A stretch of 64,000 nucleotides of DNA from assembly GCF_023715505.1 (NCBI RefSeq), contig NZ_JAMBOH010000002.1:453912-517911 (forward strand), read 5' to 3'. Of this stretch, positions 52,498 to 62,190 are shown one piece after another. Under the pieces are notes generated by a model. That model had not been told where the DNA came from, did no database searches, and saw nothing but the letters and a program-made list of their open reading frames with translations. This DNA comes from Neobacillus cucumis. Lineage in GTDB: Bacteria > Bacillota > Bacilli > Bacillales_B > DSM-18226. The position numbers and the translations under genes are program-made. Every line of letters begins with the position of its first letter. Position 1 is the stretch's first letter.

Positions 52498-52527
52498 GGT
52501 GTCCCGGTCGTTGGGACACCTTATTTT
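52498..52527 (+). terminator. Orphan plus-strand terminator
   Basis: GGTGTCCC / GGGACACC around GGTCGTT followed by TTATTTTTTT. No plus-strand gene ends here, so it may be a remnant of a lost gene. Confidence 0.7.
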
Positions 52528-52551
52528 TTTATATGGTACTGTTTGTTGACT

Positions 52552-52660
52552 TTTTTAGTGTGATTGGAGCGGAAGGCATTATATCCTGCTGAATGTAGGG
52601 AAAACTCCAATGCAGGCGTGGGAGCAACCCGGCAGCCTGCAAAAAGTACAGAGCTTTTAA
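52552..52660 (+). repeat. Degenerate copy of a Bacillus-type GGAGCGGAAGGC element
   Basis: Begins TTAGTGTGATTGGAGCGGAA and continues with GGC...CTCCAATGCAGGCGTGGGAG and a GGCAGCCTGC palindrome. It resembles a dispersed element I recall from Bacillaceae intergenic regions, here degraded. Confidence 0.4.
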
Positions 52661-52716
52661 TTTTGAAAATTAACAAGGCATGCATTCAGACTCTCTTGAG
52701 CCCTTTTATGCCTTCC

Positions 52717-52990
52717 CTTGTCCGAACATGGCATGGGTTCGGACTGTTTCCTTATTTTTTGCCTCCTCTTGTCCGAAGGTGGCCTGGGTTCGGACTGCTT
52801 TCTTATTTTTGTGCCTTCTCTTGTCCGAAGGTGGCCTGGGTTCGGACTGCTTCTTTCTTATTTGTCCTCCCCTTGTCCTAACATGGCATGGGTTCGGACT
52901 GTTTCCTTATTTCTTTGCCCTCTCTTGTCCGAAGCTGGCCTGGGGTCGGACTGCTTTCTTATTTTTTCACCTTCCCTTGTCCGAAACGGT
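52717..52990. repeat. Tandem array 2: six units, 51-52-bp period
   Basis: CTTGTCCGAA (or CTTGTCCTAA) begins at 52717, 52768, 52820, 52872, 52924 and 52976. Each of the first five units has an inverted repeat (GTCCGAAC...GTTCGGAC, 8-bp stem in the first) then a T-rich linker TTTCCTTATTTTTTGCCTCC. It sits directly upstream of a histidine-kinase relic. Confidence 0.92.
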
Positions 52991-53290
52991 TTGAAGAGAT
53001 CATCTAAAATCTGTACGATATCACAAGGAAGTATTCTGAGCCAAAAACGACTATTTTCAGTTTACGTTAAATCGAGCAGAAGAAATTAACACATAAAGGT
53101 TCAGGATGAAGGAAAAGGTCCTACGATGAATTACCACGAATTTTTGAACGGTTTTACAAAGTTGATGAATCGAGGGCCAGAGCACTCGGTGGATCGGGCC
53201 ATGGACTATCAATTGTAAAACTGATGTTAGACTAAATTACGGACACGATAAATTGGGCATAATAGTAAAATTAACCAATTTATAAAGGAC

Positions 53291-53587
53291 GTGTCGATAA
53301 TGGGATCTCATTTTGATAAGGAGTTTAAAACTCAAGCTGCTCGATTGGTTGTGGAGGAAGGCAGAACGGCTACTCAGTTAGCAGACGAGTTAAATATTTC
53401 GTCTAAAACCTTGGGGAGATGGGTTAGGGTTTATAGGGATCAGAAGGAAAATGGTTTTATTGGTAGTGGAAATATACATCCAGATATGAAGACACAAAAA
53501 GAGTTAGAAAAGAAAATTGAGGATCTTGAAGAGGAGAATGCAATTCTAAAAAAGGCGATGCACATCTTCACCAAAAGCCCGAAGTGA
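53291..53587 (+). CDS. IS3 transposase OrfA
   Basis: 98 residues: helix-turn-helix (HFDKEFKTQAARLVVEEGRTATQLADELNISSKTLGRW) and a C-terminal leucine-zipper-like coiled coil (KELEKKIEDLEEENAILKKAM). Overlaps orfB by 4 bp. Likely fused to OrfB by ribosomal frameshift near AAAAG. Confidence 0.92.
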   Translation: MSIMGSHFDKEFKTQAARLVVEEGRTATQLADELNISSKTLGRWVRVYRDQKENGFIGSGNIHPDMKTQKELEKKIEDLEEENAILKKAMHIFTKSPK

Positions 53588-54459
53588 TTTATAGATTTAT
53601 TTCGGAACACGATAAAACGTTTCGTGTGGTGAAGATGTGCAAAGTATTAGGTGTATCCAAAAGTGGTTATTATGGCTGGCGAAATCGCCCTTTGAGTAAA
53701 CAGGCAAAGCGTCGACAAGAGCTCACGAAAGAAGTAAAACGTGTTCATGCAGAGTCAAATCAGGTTTATGGAAGCCCTAAAATTCATAAGCAGTTGGAAA
53801 ATGAAGGAATAAAGACTTCTGAAAGAACTGTTCAACGAATTATGTCAGATGAATTAATACGTTCAAAGGCTGTAAAAAAGTATAAAGCAACTACAAATTC
53901 AGACCATGATGACCCAATATATCCAAATATAATAAATCAAGATTTTACCACTACAGCGCCAGGTGAAGTTTGGGTGGCTGACATTACTTATGTTTGGACA
54001 AAGGAAGGTTGGCTATATCTGGCGTCAGTAATGGACTTGTATTCACGAAAGATTATTGGGTTTAATATGGGGAGTCGTTTGACAAAAGAATTGGCTATTA
54101 CAGCGTTAGAAAGAGCTATGATTAATCAGCCGCCTAGAGAGGGACTTATTCATCATTCTGATCGAGGAAGTCAATATGCATCAATTGATTATACCAATAA
54201 GCTTAAGGGAGCAGAAATAACAATTAGTATGAGTCGTAAGGGTAACTGTTATGATAATGCTTGTATAGAATCGTTTCATAGTTCTATAAAGAAGGAATTG
54301 ATTTATCAAAAAAAATATAAAACCCGTGATGAAGCCACAATGAGCATTTTTGATTATTTGGTTGGATTTTATAATTCAAAACGGATTCATTCTACTTTAG
54401 GATATGTTTCACCAAATACATTTGAACAGCAGTATTTATCTAAGATACAAAAGGCTTAA
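53584..54459 (+). CDS. IS3 transposase OrfB (DDE integrase)
   Basis: 291 residues with an HTH_21-like region (YGSPKIHKQLENEGIKTSERTVQRIM) and the rve core: first Asp in WVADITYV, second in HHSDRGSQYAS, Glu in NACIESFHSSIKKE. Intact. A GTG start overlaps orfA; in IS3 elements the active form is the OrfAB fusion. Confidence 0.93.
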   Translation: MIYRFISEHDKTFRVVKMCKVLGVSKSGYYGWRNRPLSKQAKRRQELTKEVKRVHAESNQVYGSPKIHKQLENEGIKTSERTVQRIMSDELIRSKAVKKYKATTNSDHDDPIYPNIINQDFTTTAPGEVWVADITYVWTKEGWLYLASVMDLYSRKIIGFNMGSRLTKELAITALERAMINQPPREGLIHHSDRGSQYASIDYTNKLKGAEITISMSRKGNCYDNACIESFHSSIKKELIYQKKYKTRDEATMSIFDYLVGFYNSKRIHSTLGYVSPNTFEQQYLSKIQKA

Positions 54460-54472
54460 TTTTGACCATTTT

Positions 54473-54519
54473 CCTGTTAGACTAGTGAGCCTTTGGAAAA
54501 GGCTCACTAGTCTAACAGG
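54473..54519 (+). repeat. Perfect 22-bp hairpin after orfB
   Basis: Arms 54473-54494 and 54498-54519 pair without mismatch around GGA. The outer part contains TGTTAGACTA and its complement, the same 10-mer found at the left IS end (53225-53234). Confidence 0.85.
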
Positions 54520-54672
54520 TCAGCAAGCGAAGCGCGATAGGAGTTTTAAATAAAAAAGTCTCAATTTATTTTGTCCGTTTTCTTGACGTAGTACCAAACA
54601 GTTAGTTGAAGCTCACGGAGGGGTAATTGAAGTATCAAGCAGCCCAAATATTGGGACATTTATAATTAAAAA

Positions 54673-54696
54673 AGACATTGGGAAATCCCAATGTCT
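54673..54696 (-). terminator. Terminator of the immune inhibitor A gene
   Basis: Perfect 11-bp arms AGACATTGGGA / TCCCAATGTCT around AA, then TTTTTT on the minus strand. Confidence 0.92.
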
Positions 54697-54707
54697 CTTT
54701 CTTTATC

Positions 54708-57113
54708 TTATTTGTGAATCCAAACGGCGCCAGCAGTGTTGTCTTTTGCTTCGCCAATCACTTGGACCTTAATAGGATACTGTGCAGGAACCTTAACTCC
54801 GGCATCAGGAATAACATTATTGATATAAGATTTTGTAGAATCAAATTCTGTTACACCTGGTAGACCTTTGTAATCATAGATTCCTCGCGTAGGTGAATTA
54901 ACATACCATGCAGGTGACTTGTCTAACGAGAAGGCAGCATCTGCAACTTGGTAGCGAGTCGTTTGAGCAATGGAGTCAACACCATTTAGTTTAAATACTA
55001 GCGCTTCCGGATGAGAGTCTACTACACTTAGGAAGCCTTCACCTGGGTGAACGCCGCCCCAGTTATCAGTAAATGTATCATCACCATACCAAACTACTAA
55101 ACCAGTATTATATTTTGCGTCACGAGAGTATTGAAGAGCTGTATCTGAGCCAGCGTAGTTTCTCCACTCTAGGTAATAATAATGTGGTTTTTTAATCAAG
55201 CCATCTGAGATTTCGAAACCATTAAGAGTTACTTTTGGTGTTCCCTCTGCATCATCAGAAAATTCAACTTGTCCATCAACGTTTAAGCTTAGGTTATCAA
55301 GCGCGAAACCATCTGGGGCAAGGCCGCCGTCGGTTACATATTCAAATACTAGTTTTACTTTCTTACCGGCAAAGTCTTCTAGGTTATATGATTTATCGAC
55401 CCATGTACCTTTCGTTGATTCAAATGCGGAACCAGAACGAACTACGTCAGTATCATCTCCGATAAAATCTAGTTGTTTGGTTGTACCGTCATTTGCAACG
55501 GCTGTGACAGTCACATAATCATAATCAGTCTCAACTTCATAATAAGCTTTGAAATCAAATGTTGCACTAGAAGCTGTTGTTAAGTCCAATTCAGGGGTTT
55601 CCATTACTGTATCTAGGTTATCACCTTTTGTACTGTAATAGTATTTCGCTCCAAAAGCAGGTGCAATACCAGGAACTTTCTTTTCAGGCAAATTCACCTT
55701 CACGATACCCGGTTTTTTTGATTTCGTTACACTTTGATCGATAACTGTAGCTAAACCATTTTTATCAATATCTTCATAGTTTACTTCCGTAATATTAGCC
55801 CAGTTTCCGCCAATCGTTTTTTGATAGAATTCTTTCACTTGTGGCGAGAAGCTTGGCGGCTGTGTACCAGCTATATGACCGCTCCAGCTTCCGCCGCTCA
55901 TGATTGACCATTGGGCAACTGAATCACCATTGCCGGTATATTGTGTATCATATTCATCCGGAGCACCTAAGTCATGACCATATTCGTGTGCAAATACGCC
56001 AACAGCTCCATCTTCAGGCTCAACCGTATAGTCATAGGCAGCCATGTTTCCGCCCCAGTAATCAACTGAAGCTGTTGTGTTGGCAACTGGATGAACTCCA
56101 TCCAATGTCCAACGATGCGACCAGATGGCATCATCACCGAGAGCGCCGCCGCCAGCTTCTTGACCAACACCCGCATGAATTACCATCAAGTGGTCAACCA
56201 AGCCGTCTGGCTCGTTAATATTTCCGTCGCCATCAAGGTCATAGATATCTAGATTATCAAAATCTGCTAAGTTAATTCCAGATGCAACCGCTGCATCTAA
56301 GGAATCCTTAATAAGTCCGCGTGGTCCTTTTGTACCTGGCTTATTATCGTTTCCACCATCTGGGTTATCGCTGCCGTAATCAGCTGCATTTCCCGGTACA
56401 GTCAGCCAATTGGAAACAGTTCCGTCAACGGTATAGCTGCCGCCAGATTGTTCTTCATAATATTGTTTAAACGTTTTTACCTTGTCACCATTGAAAAGGG
56501 TAAAATCTTGATCACCAAACAACATTTTTTGGTAATGCTCTTTGCTGAAGTCATTTGACCACATATATCCTGGTTCTTGTACTACATTATTGTGCTTAAA
56601 GTCAGCATACTCAACTAAAAGAACGAGTACTTCATCTTTTCGAACATCTCCGTTATAAGCAGCCTGTTTCGCAGAATCTACTTTAACTGCCCCATTTGGC
56701 TTGCCCTTTTTGAAGTTTTCATGACCTTTGGCTAGCTGCTTAGCAAGCTTGTCCTTTTGTTTAGTTAGGAAGTCTTTTGCCTTTTTGTCTATCTCCTGCT
56801 GCTCCTTAGTTTGACCTTTTTCTGCCTTACCTGGCTTTTGGCCCTGCTTTTTCTTTATGTAGGCCTTTGCTGCTTTTGTAATTTCTGCAGGTGTTGCATT
56901 CTTTGCAATAAGTCCTCTTTTTTGCAGTGCTTTACCAAGGCGATCCATATCAACTACATTCAAATCGATTGGTGCCGATGAGACGGTAGTTGCTGCAGAT
57001 ACCGGCTTTGGTGCAATTGTGCTTCCAGCAAACGCGCCTGCGAACATGGTCGTAGCTACCATTGTACTCGCAGCAAGGCTGGATAAGACCTTTAAAGTAT
57101 TTTTTTTCTTCAC
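54708..57113 (-). CDS. inhA: Immune inhibitor A (M6 zinc metallopeptidase)
   Basis: 801-residue secreted protease: Sec signal ([23 protein letters not shown]... SAATT), Lys/Gly-rich propeptide (about 60-140), M6 catalytic domain with zinc motif [18 protein letters not shown], a Ca-binding [13 protein letters not shown], then MAM/lectin-like C-terminal beta domains. Start is GTG with GGGGGGAATAAACAG; upstream ATG frame lacks a site. Cleaves extracellular proteins in relatives. Confidence 0.94.
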   Translation of the reverse strand: MKKKNTLKVLSSLAASTMVATTMFAGAFAGSTIAPKPVSAATTVSSAPIDLNVVDMDRLGKALQKRGLIAKNATPAEITKAAKAYIKKKQGQKPGKAEKGQTKEQQEIDKKAKDFLTKQKDKLAKQLAKGHENFKKGKPNGAVKVDSAKQAAYNGDVRKDEVLVLLVEYADFKHNNVVQEPGYMWSNDFSKEHYQKMLFGDQDFTLFNGDKVKTFKQYYEEQSGGSYTVDGTVSNWLTVPGNAADYGSDNPDGGNDNKPGTKGPRGLIKDSLDAAVASGINLADFDNLDIYDLDGDGNINEPDGLVDHLMVIHAGVGQEAGGGALGDDAIWSHRWTLDGVHPVANTTASVDYWGGNMAAYDYTVEPEDGAVGVFAHEYGHDLGAPDEYDTQYTGNGDSVAQWSIMSGGSWSGHIAGTQPPSFSPQVKEFYQKTIGGNWANITEVNYEDIDKNGLATVIDQSVTKSKKPGIVKVNLPEKKVPGIAPAFGAKYYYSTKGDNLDTVMETPELDLTTASSATFDFKAYYEVETDYDYVTVTAVANDGTTKQLDFIGDDTDVVRSGSAFESTKGTWVDKSYNLEDFAGKKVKLVFEYVTDGGLAPDGFALDNLSLNVDGQVEFSDDAEGTPKVTLNGFEISDGLIKKPHYYYLEWRNYAGSDTALQYSRDAKYNTGLVVWYGDDTFTDNWGGVHPGEGFLSVVDSHPEALVFKLNGVDSIAQTTRYQVADAAFSLDKSPAWYVNSPTRGIYDYKGLPGVTEFDSTKSYINNVIPDAGVKVPAQYPIKVQVIGEAKDNTAGAVWIHK

Positions 57114-57466
57114 CTGTTTATTCCCCCCTATTTTTATATAACGCATTGTTCTAGAAGAACAGTGCTCTACCATTTTATCAGACTAGTATAAATATTGTAA
57201 ATAATGGGAATATAATGATAAATTACTATAAAAAAATAGATATTTATTCCCACAACCATATTAACAACATGAAAAAATAGGTATAAAACCGCGCTAAAAA
57301 TTCCAGTAAATATAACTTTTTACTCTTTTTCCCTCTTTTACCTATTTAATCTACTAAAATCTAAAATTCCGAAATTCGAAATTTGAGTTTTTAGTACTAC
57401 TTTTGTCTATTAACAAATAATCCAATGGTAACACTAACCAATTTGTTCTATAAATGTACATAGAAA
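57114..57466. other. AT-rich promoter region of inhA
   Basis: About 350 bp, strongly AT-rich, no coding frame. It must carry the inhA promoter; TATAAT-like stretches are many and I cannot choose one. Confidence 0.45.
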
Positions 57467-57492
57467 AACCTTATCAGCATTGTGATAAGGTT
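57467..57492 (-). terminator. Terminator of floT
   Basis: AACCTTATCA / TGATAAGGTT arms around GCATTG with TTTTTCTA on the minus strand. Confidence 0.9.
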
Positions 57493-57500
57493 CTATAAGC

Positions 57501-59003
57501 TTATTCTGTTTTATTTTTTAGTTCGTCCGTTAATTCCTCAATGCTTTTTCTCACATTCGATTTTCCAGAGTAGTTTTCAATTAATTCCTTTACATCGATA
57601 CCACTCGAAGCCTTCAAAGACTCCTGCAGGGTAGCCATTAAGTTGGTTGCATAGCTAGTGATTTTATTTGCACCGCCATTTCCACCTGTATCAACAACGG
57701 TAATTTTATCAATATTGGATAACGGGGCAGCCACTTGCTTCGCATACTCCGGAAGCATCTTGATAATCATATCCAAAATAGCCGCCTGACCAAACTGTTC
57801 GAAGGCCTCGGCGATTTTTTCTTTTGCCTCCGCTTCTGCCAGACCTTTTAAGCGGATTATTTCCGCTTCAGTGGAACCTTGTGCTTTTTGTGCTTCCGCT
57901 TTTGCCAAACCATCGAGACGGATCCGTTCTGCTTCGGCCTTTGCCATTGCTTCAATCCGGTATTTATTAGCCTCGGCCTGGGCAATTTCTTTCGCCTTAT
58001 TCGCTGCGGCCGATTGCTCGACGGAATACCGATCAGCGTCCGCTTTTTTCTTTACTTCGGAGTCATATTGACGTTCACGGCGCAGGATCTCTTTTTCCTC
58101 TAGTTCAATTTGTTTTTGTCTCTCGATAATCTTGATTTGCATTTCCTGCTCGGTTACATCCTGCTTGGACCTTGCACTTTCCAAATCATACGCTTGGTCT
58201 GCACGGGCTTTGGCAATATCCTGCTCACGGCGGAACTCGGCTATTTTCAGCTGATTAATTTTCTCTGCTTCCGCAATTTCCGTAGCTCGCTCTAATTCAT
58301 TCCGCTTCGCTTCCTTAGCTGCTTCTGCTTTTTTAATCCGCGTTTCCTTTTCTGCCTCTGCTGTCGCAATATCGGCATCCCGTTTAACTTGAGCAATCCG
58401 CGGTTTCCCAAGAGAATCTAAATAGCCGTTTTTATCACGAACATCTTTAATCGTAAATGAAACAATCACTAATCCCATCTTTGCTAAGTCCTGCGAGGCA
58501 ACTCTTTGGACTTCTTGGGAGAATTTATCTCGGTTTTTATAAATTTCTTCAACCGTCATCGAACCAAGGATCGAACGTAAATGCCCTTCAAGTACCTCTC
58601 TTGCTTCGTTTTCACGGTCTTCCTTCGGTTTTCCTAGAAACTGCTCTGCGGCTGTCGCAATCTCGCTAATCGAGCCGCCTATTTTAATAATCGCCACTCC
58701 ATCCGCCATGACGGGTACCCCTTGCTCCGTGTAAACCTCCGGTGTGGTTACTTCTAGTTTGCTAGATAGCAAGCTTAATGGTTTTGCTTGTTGAAAGACT
58801 GGTAAAATAAAACTCCCGCCGCCGCGAATTATCTTGATTTTATTACCTGATTCATCCACGTGGACATTCCTGTTCCCAAGGAAACTGCCAGTCACAATTA
58901 ACGCCTCATCAGGACCTGCGGTTTTGTACTTGGTAATAAATACACCGATTAATGCCAGAAGAATAAGTACGACAACCCCAATAATAATCCAAATCATTCC
59001 CAT
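57501..59003 (-). CDS. floT: Flotillin FloT (YuaG)
   Basis: 500-residue membrane-raft scaffold: N-terminal membrane helix (MIWIIIGVVVLILLALIGVFI), SPFH/PHB domain (about 30-230), then a long Ala/Glu/Lys coiled coil (flotillin repeat, 230-420). AGGGAGGTTTTAAGAAG before the ATG. Follows yuaF as in B. subtilis. Confidence 0.95.
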   Translation of the reverse strand: MGMIWIIIGVVVLILLALIGVFITKYKTAGPDEALIVTGSFLGNRNVHVDESGNKIKIIRGGGSFILPVFQQAKPLSLLSSKLEVTTPEVYTEQGVPVMADGVAIIKIGGSISEIATAAEQFLGKPKEDRENEAREVLEGHLRSILGSMTVEEIYKNRDKFSQEVQRVASQDLAKMGLVIVSFTIKDVRDKNGYLDSLGKPRIAQVKRDADIATAEAEKETRIKKAEAAKEAKRNELERATEIAEAEKINQLKIAEFRREQDIAKARADQAYDLESARSKQDVTEQEMQIKIIERQKQIELEEKEILRRERQYDSEVKKKADADRYSVEQSAAANKAKEIAQAEANKYRIEAMAKAEAERIRLDGLAKAEAQKAQGSTEAEIIRLKGLAEAEAKEKIAEAFEQFGQAAILDMIIKMLPEYAKQVAAPLSNIDKITVVDTGGNGGANKITSYATNLMATLQESLKASSGIDVKELIENYSGKSNVRKSIEELTDELKNKTE

Positions 59004-59018
59004 CTTCTTAAAACCTCC

Positions 59019-59570
59019 CTATAAAGTGAATTTCTCTAATTGTTGATAAACGGTTACTTCTAGTACACCGTTTTTCACCTGAACGACTAATACCCTTGTC
59101 CCGTCCGGAATAAGATCACCGTCAAAGCTTTTGGCAGGTTTAGCAATCCGGCCGCTCGTACTATCAATCATCACCTCTCCATACCCATCAGCGGGAATTG
59201 GCGTTATGACAGTACCCACCCTTCCTTGTAAATCCGACTCTTTGTAGACAAGTGATTCCTCGGCTCTAGATACCGGCACAAGAACAAATACATTTAAAAA
59301 TGTAACAACAATAAACGCAATCACTGCGGATATCCCGAGTATAAGTAAATAATGTAAGGAAGACAGATTTTCAAATAAGTATCCGCTCGCAGACAAAATC
59401 GTTACAAAGGCAAAAATTAATACCGGATTTAGAAAATCCAGACCTTCCCCTGCCCCATGAAAATGAAAGACGTCCGCAAACAATACGTACAACACAGTGA
59501 TGACACCAGAAATAATTAAGGCGTATAAATAAATGGTATCTAAAGGAATGCAAAAAGGTTCCATTGGCAT
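59019..59570 (-). CDS. yuaF: NfeD-like membrane protein YuaF
   Basis: 183 residues with three to four hydrophobic helices, then an OB-fold NfeD C domain (DLQGRVGTVITPIPADGYGEVMIDSTSGRI). Partner of FloT. Two close ATG codons (59570 and 59564) are possible. Preceded by a SigW-type promoter. Confidence 0.9.
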   Translation of the reverse strand: MPMEPFCIPLDTIYLYALIISGVITVLYVLFADVFHFHGAGEGLDFLNPVLIFAFVTILSASGYLFENLSSLHYLLILGISAVIAFIVVTFLNVFVLVPVSRAEESLVYKESDLQGRVGTVITPIPADGYGEVMIDSTSGRIAKPAKSFDGDLIPDGTRVLVVQVKNGVLEVTVYQQLEKFTL

Positions 59571-59671
59571 CCATCCTTATTTTTTTAGAATGTGTATAAT
59601 GCAGGCATATTCTAGTTTAATAGGCGGTCATGTATAGATATTCTTTCTTACTTGTTTAATATACTAAGTAA

Positions 59672-59698
59672 TACGAACTAGTAAAAGGAAAAGTTTCA
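59672..59698 (-). promoter_or_regulatory. SigW-type promoter of yuaF-floT
   Basis: Minus strand TGAAAC, 17-bp spacer, CGTA fits the ECF SigW consensus (usual spacer 16-17). B. subtilis yuaFG is in the SigW regulon. Confidence 0.75.
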
Positions 59699-59727
59699 CA
59701 AATTTTAACTAATTTATCCAAAAATAA

Positions 59728-59760
59728 AAAGTGCCATAGCTACATGAGCTACAGCACTTT
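59728..59760 (-). terminator. Terminator of the amino-acid ABC operon
   Basis: AAGTGC...TAGCT / AGCTA...GCACTT stem overlapping the ATPase stop; T-rich on the minus strand. Confidence 0.8.
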
Positions 59761-60493
59761 ATTGAATCATATTCAAAAACTTTCTCGTCCGTTCTTCTTT
59801 TGGATTCGTAAAAATTTCGTCCGGTTTATTTCGTTCAACAACGACACCTTGGTCCATAAAAATCACTTCATCTGCTGCTTCACGGGCAAAGCGCATTTCA
59901 TGGGTAACCACAATCATCGTCATTCCTTCTGCTGCGAGGTCCTTCATTACTTTTAACACCTCACCGACTAATTCTGGGTCAAGTGCGGAGGTAGGTTCAT
60001 CAAAAAGCATAACCTCCGGCTCCATCGCGAGCGCCCTGGCAATCCCGACACGCTGCTGCTGACCGCCTGATAACTGTGCCGGATAATAGTCCTGCTTATC
60101 AGCCAGCCCGACTTTTTCCAGTAAAGTTTGTGCTTTTTTCCGGGCCTTCTCCTTATTTTCTCCCTTCACAATAATTGGCCCTTCCATCACGTTTTCAAGG
60201 GCTGTTTTATGCGGGAATAAATTATAACTTTGAAAAACCATACCGGTTAAGCGGCGGAATGAAGCAATATCTTTCTTTGGAACTGCTTTTGAGAAATCTA
60301 AACTTTGACCTGAGATTGAAATGACACCTTTCGTTGGTGTTTCCAACACGTTCAAACAGCGGAGCATCGTTGTTTTCCCGGAACCTGACGGCCCAATTAC
60401 GACAACCACTTTACCTTTTTCCACTTCCAGATCGATCCCTTTTAACACTTGTAACTGGTCAAACTGTTTATATAAACCATTAATTTTAATCAT
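59759..60493 (-). CDS. Polar amino-acid ABC transporter ATPase
   Basis: 244 residues of the GlnQ/TcyC type: Walker [10 protein letters not shown], signature LSGGQQQR, Walker [18 protein letters not shown]. Downstream of the permease by 24 bp. Confidence 0.93.
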   Translation of the reverse strand: MIKINGLYKQFDQLQVLKGIDLEVEKGKVVVVIGPSGSGKTTMLRCLNVLETPTKGVISISGQSLDFSKAVPKKDIASFRRLTGMVFQSYNLFPHKTALENVMEGPIIVKGENKEKARKKAQTLLEKVGLADKQDYYPAQLSGGQQQRVGIARALAMEPEVMLFDEPTSALDPELVGEVLKVMKDLAAEGMTMIVVTHEMRFAREAADEVIFMDQGVVVERNKPDEIFTNPKEERTRKFLNMIQ

Positions 60494-60517
60494 GATAACA
60501 CTCCCTTTTTCCTTAAG

Positions 60518-61216
60518 TTAAGCCCCATAGCGGCCCAGTCTCTTTTCCAAGTACCCTTGAAGGATGGAAAGGAAAAAGCAGATAACCCAATAAATGAGTG
60601 CTACTTCTGAATAGACTAATAAAAATTCGTAGTTGGTCGAAGCAATCTCCTGACCGCGGCGGAACATTTCCGTAACCAATACCAGTGAAGCCAGCGAAGT
60701 ATCTTTAACAAGACTAATGAATGAATTGGATAAAGGCGGAACGGATACCCTTGCAGCCTGTGGCAATATAATTCTTCTAAGCACTTGCCAGTAGGTCATG
60801 CCAATTGAATAGCCAGCCTCCCACTGGCCTTTTGGCGTTGATAAAATCGCCGCTCTGATAATTTCGGACGAATAGGCGCCGACACTTAGAGAAAAACCAA
60901 TGACCGCCGAAATATAGGGGTCTAACGTGACACCGAGATTAGGCAGTCCGTAAAAAATGATAAATAATTGCACAAGCAATGGAGTACCACGAATCGCAGA
61001 AACATACACTCGAGCGATGATTTGAAATATTCTTACCTCTGAAATTCGGGCTAATGCCGTAAGAATGGCCAGTATGATCCCAATCACAAATGAAATAAGC
61101 GTTAACGGGATCGTATAAAAAACAGCCCCCTCCAGCAGAGGCTGGAGGGAACTTTTTGCAATATCAATTAACCTTGCTGTTCGTTCCGGATCAGCAAAAA
61201 TACTATTTAAGTACAT
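60518..61216 (-). CDS. Polar amino-acid ABC transporter permease
   Basis: 232 residues, HisM/GlnP type with RGTPLLVQLFIIFYGLP and the EAA loop EAGYSIGMTYWQVLRRIILPQAARVSVPPL. The ATG (MYLNSIFADPERTARL) lies within the end of the binding-protein gene (14-bp overlap) after GGTGAAG. Confidence 0.93.
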   Translation of the reverse strand: MYLNSIFADPERTARLIDIAKSSLQPLLEGAVFYTIPLTLISFVIGIILAILTALARISEVRIFQIIARVYVSAIRGTPLLVQLFIIFYGLPNLGVTLDPYISAVIGFSLSVGAYSSEIIRAAILSTPKGQWEAGYSIGMTYWQVLRRIILPQAARVSVPPLSNSFISLVKDTSLASLVLVTEMFRRGQEIASTNYEFLLVYSEVALIYWVICFFLSILQGYLEKRLGRYGA

Positions 61217-62039
61217 CTTCACCAAACCATTTCTCTGAGATTTTTTTATAAGTACCGTCGTCAACCATCTCTTTTAAGGCTTTATTGACTGCATCAACGA
61301 GTTTGTCACTTTTCTTTCTAAACATAAATCCGCTTGAAGATGCATCATTTGCCGTTGCGGCAATCTTAATTGGTGCATCAGGCTTTTGTTTTTTATAGTC
61401 TAAATAGGTAAGTTTATCGTTAATCGTCACATCGACACGTTTTTGTACCAACAATTCAACGGCTTGCTGGAATCCTTCTACTCCAACAAGATTGGCTCCA
61501 TATTTCTTTGCCATATCACCGTAATTACTTGTTAAAGATTGGGCAGCATTTAAGCCTTTAATATCTTCAAATTTTTTCACCTTAGTGTTAGAAGTATTGA
61601 CAATAAGAACACCGGCTGACGTAATATATGGATCAGAAAAGTCATATTTCTTTTGACGGTCTGGGCGAATTCCAACTTCGTTCGCAATCATATCAAAACG
61701 CTTCGCATCTAAACCTGCAAACATAGCGTCCCATTGAGTTTCTTTATATTCTACTTTTACACCTAATCGTTTGGCGACTTCATTTGCTAAATCGACATCA
61801 AATCCAGTTAAATTACCGCTTGTATCATGGAAAGTGAACGGCGGATATGTACCTTCAGTACCAATGGTGATCTTTCCATCGTCTTGAATCTTTTTCAATA
61901 AATCTTGATTATCCGCAGTTTTCTTTTCTTCGGTGTTTACTGCTGTCTTTTGATCTTTTTTCTCATCTTTGCCACCACATGCTGAAAGCACAAACATAAA
62001 GCTTAAAAGCAGCGCAAAAATTACTGTAAGTTTTTTCAT
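61203..62039 (-). CDS. Amino-acid (probably cystine) ABC transporter binding lipoprotein
   Basis: 278 residues, lipobox FVLSAC, SBP_bac_3 fold. GTEGTYPPFTFHDTSGNLTGFDVDLANEVAKRLG, WDAMFAGLDAKRFDMIANEVGIRPDRQKKYDFSDPYI resemble cystine-binding TcyA/TcyJ proteins. Start at the ATG after AGGGGGTC. First gene of the operon. Confidence 0.87.
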   Translation of the reverse strand: MKKLTVIFALLLSFMFVLSACGGKDEKKDQKTAVNTEEKKTADNQDLLKKIQDDGKITIGTEGTYPPFTFHDTSGNLTGFDVDLANEVAKRLGVKVEYKETQWDAMFAGLDAKRFDMIANEVGIRPDRQKKYDFSDPYITSAGVLIVNTSNTKVKKFEDIKGLNAAQSLTSNYGDMAKKYGANLVGVEGFQQAVELLVQKRVDVTINDKLTYLDYKKQKPDAPIKIAATANDASSSGFMFRKKSDKLVDAVNKALKEMVDDGTYKKISEKWFGEDVLK

Positions 62040-62163
62040 GTTAATAGACCCCCTAATTCTTACTATTTTTATCGGATTTACTAATTTTAGTACAACCTCT
62101 AGCAACTGTCAAAAGAAATGATTATATGAAGCATGATTATTTTACCCTTTTATAAAAAATAAA

Positions 62164-62190
62164 AACCTATCAGAAAAATTCTGATAGGTT
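62164..62190 (-). terminator. Terminator of the APC permease gene
   Basis: Perfect 12-bp arms AACCTATCAGAA / TTCTGATAGGTT around AAA; T tract on the minus strand. Confidence 0.9.

Larger units (their letters stand above)
53222..54596 (+). mobile_element. IS3-family insertion sequence, 1375 bp
   Basis: Ends TGATGTTAGACTAAATTACG (left) and, inverted, TGGTACTACGTCAAGAAAAC (right) are imperfect terminal repeats that both run on into ACGGACA..ATAAATTG. Termini are TG...CA. A 3-bp direct duplication AAC flanks it (53219-53221 and 54597-54599). Contains orfA and orfB, both intact. Confidence 0.88.
53097..54668 (+). pseudogene. Histidine kinase C-terminal relic, interrupted by an IS3 element
   Basis: VQDEGKG, then (one frameshift) [20 protein letters not shown] and [11 protein letters not shown] before the IS, and QLVEAHGGVIEVSSSPNIGT then FIIKK after it, are the G1-G2 end of a HATPase domain. 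Removing the IS and one copy of the AAC duplication restores SIVKQLVEAHGG in frame. The N-terminal kinase is absent, so it was already a fragment or was truncated separately. Confidence 0.85.

Noticed and set aside
52564..53089. Overlapping plus-strand reading frames of about 100-120 codons
   Set aside because: They run through tandem array 2 in all three frames and are repetitive translations of the array, with no ribosome site or known motif.
53225..54518. Shorter IS with perfect TGTTAGACTA/TAGTCTAACA ends
   Set aside because: The right end would fall inside a symmetric hairpin, no target duplication fits, and the kinase frame is restored only with the longer 53222-54596 element. The matching ACGGACA..ATAAATTG ends also lie outside it.
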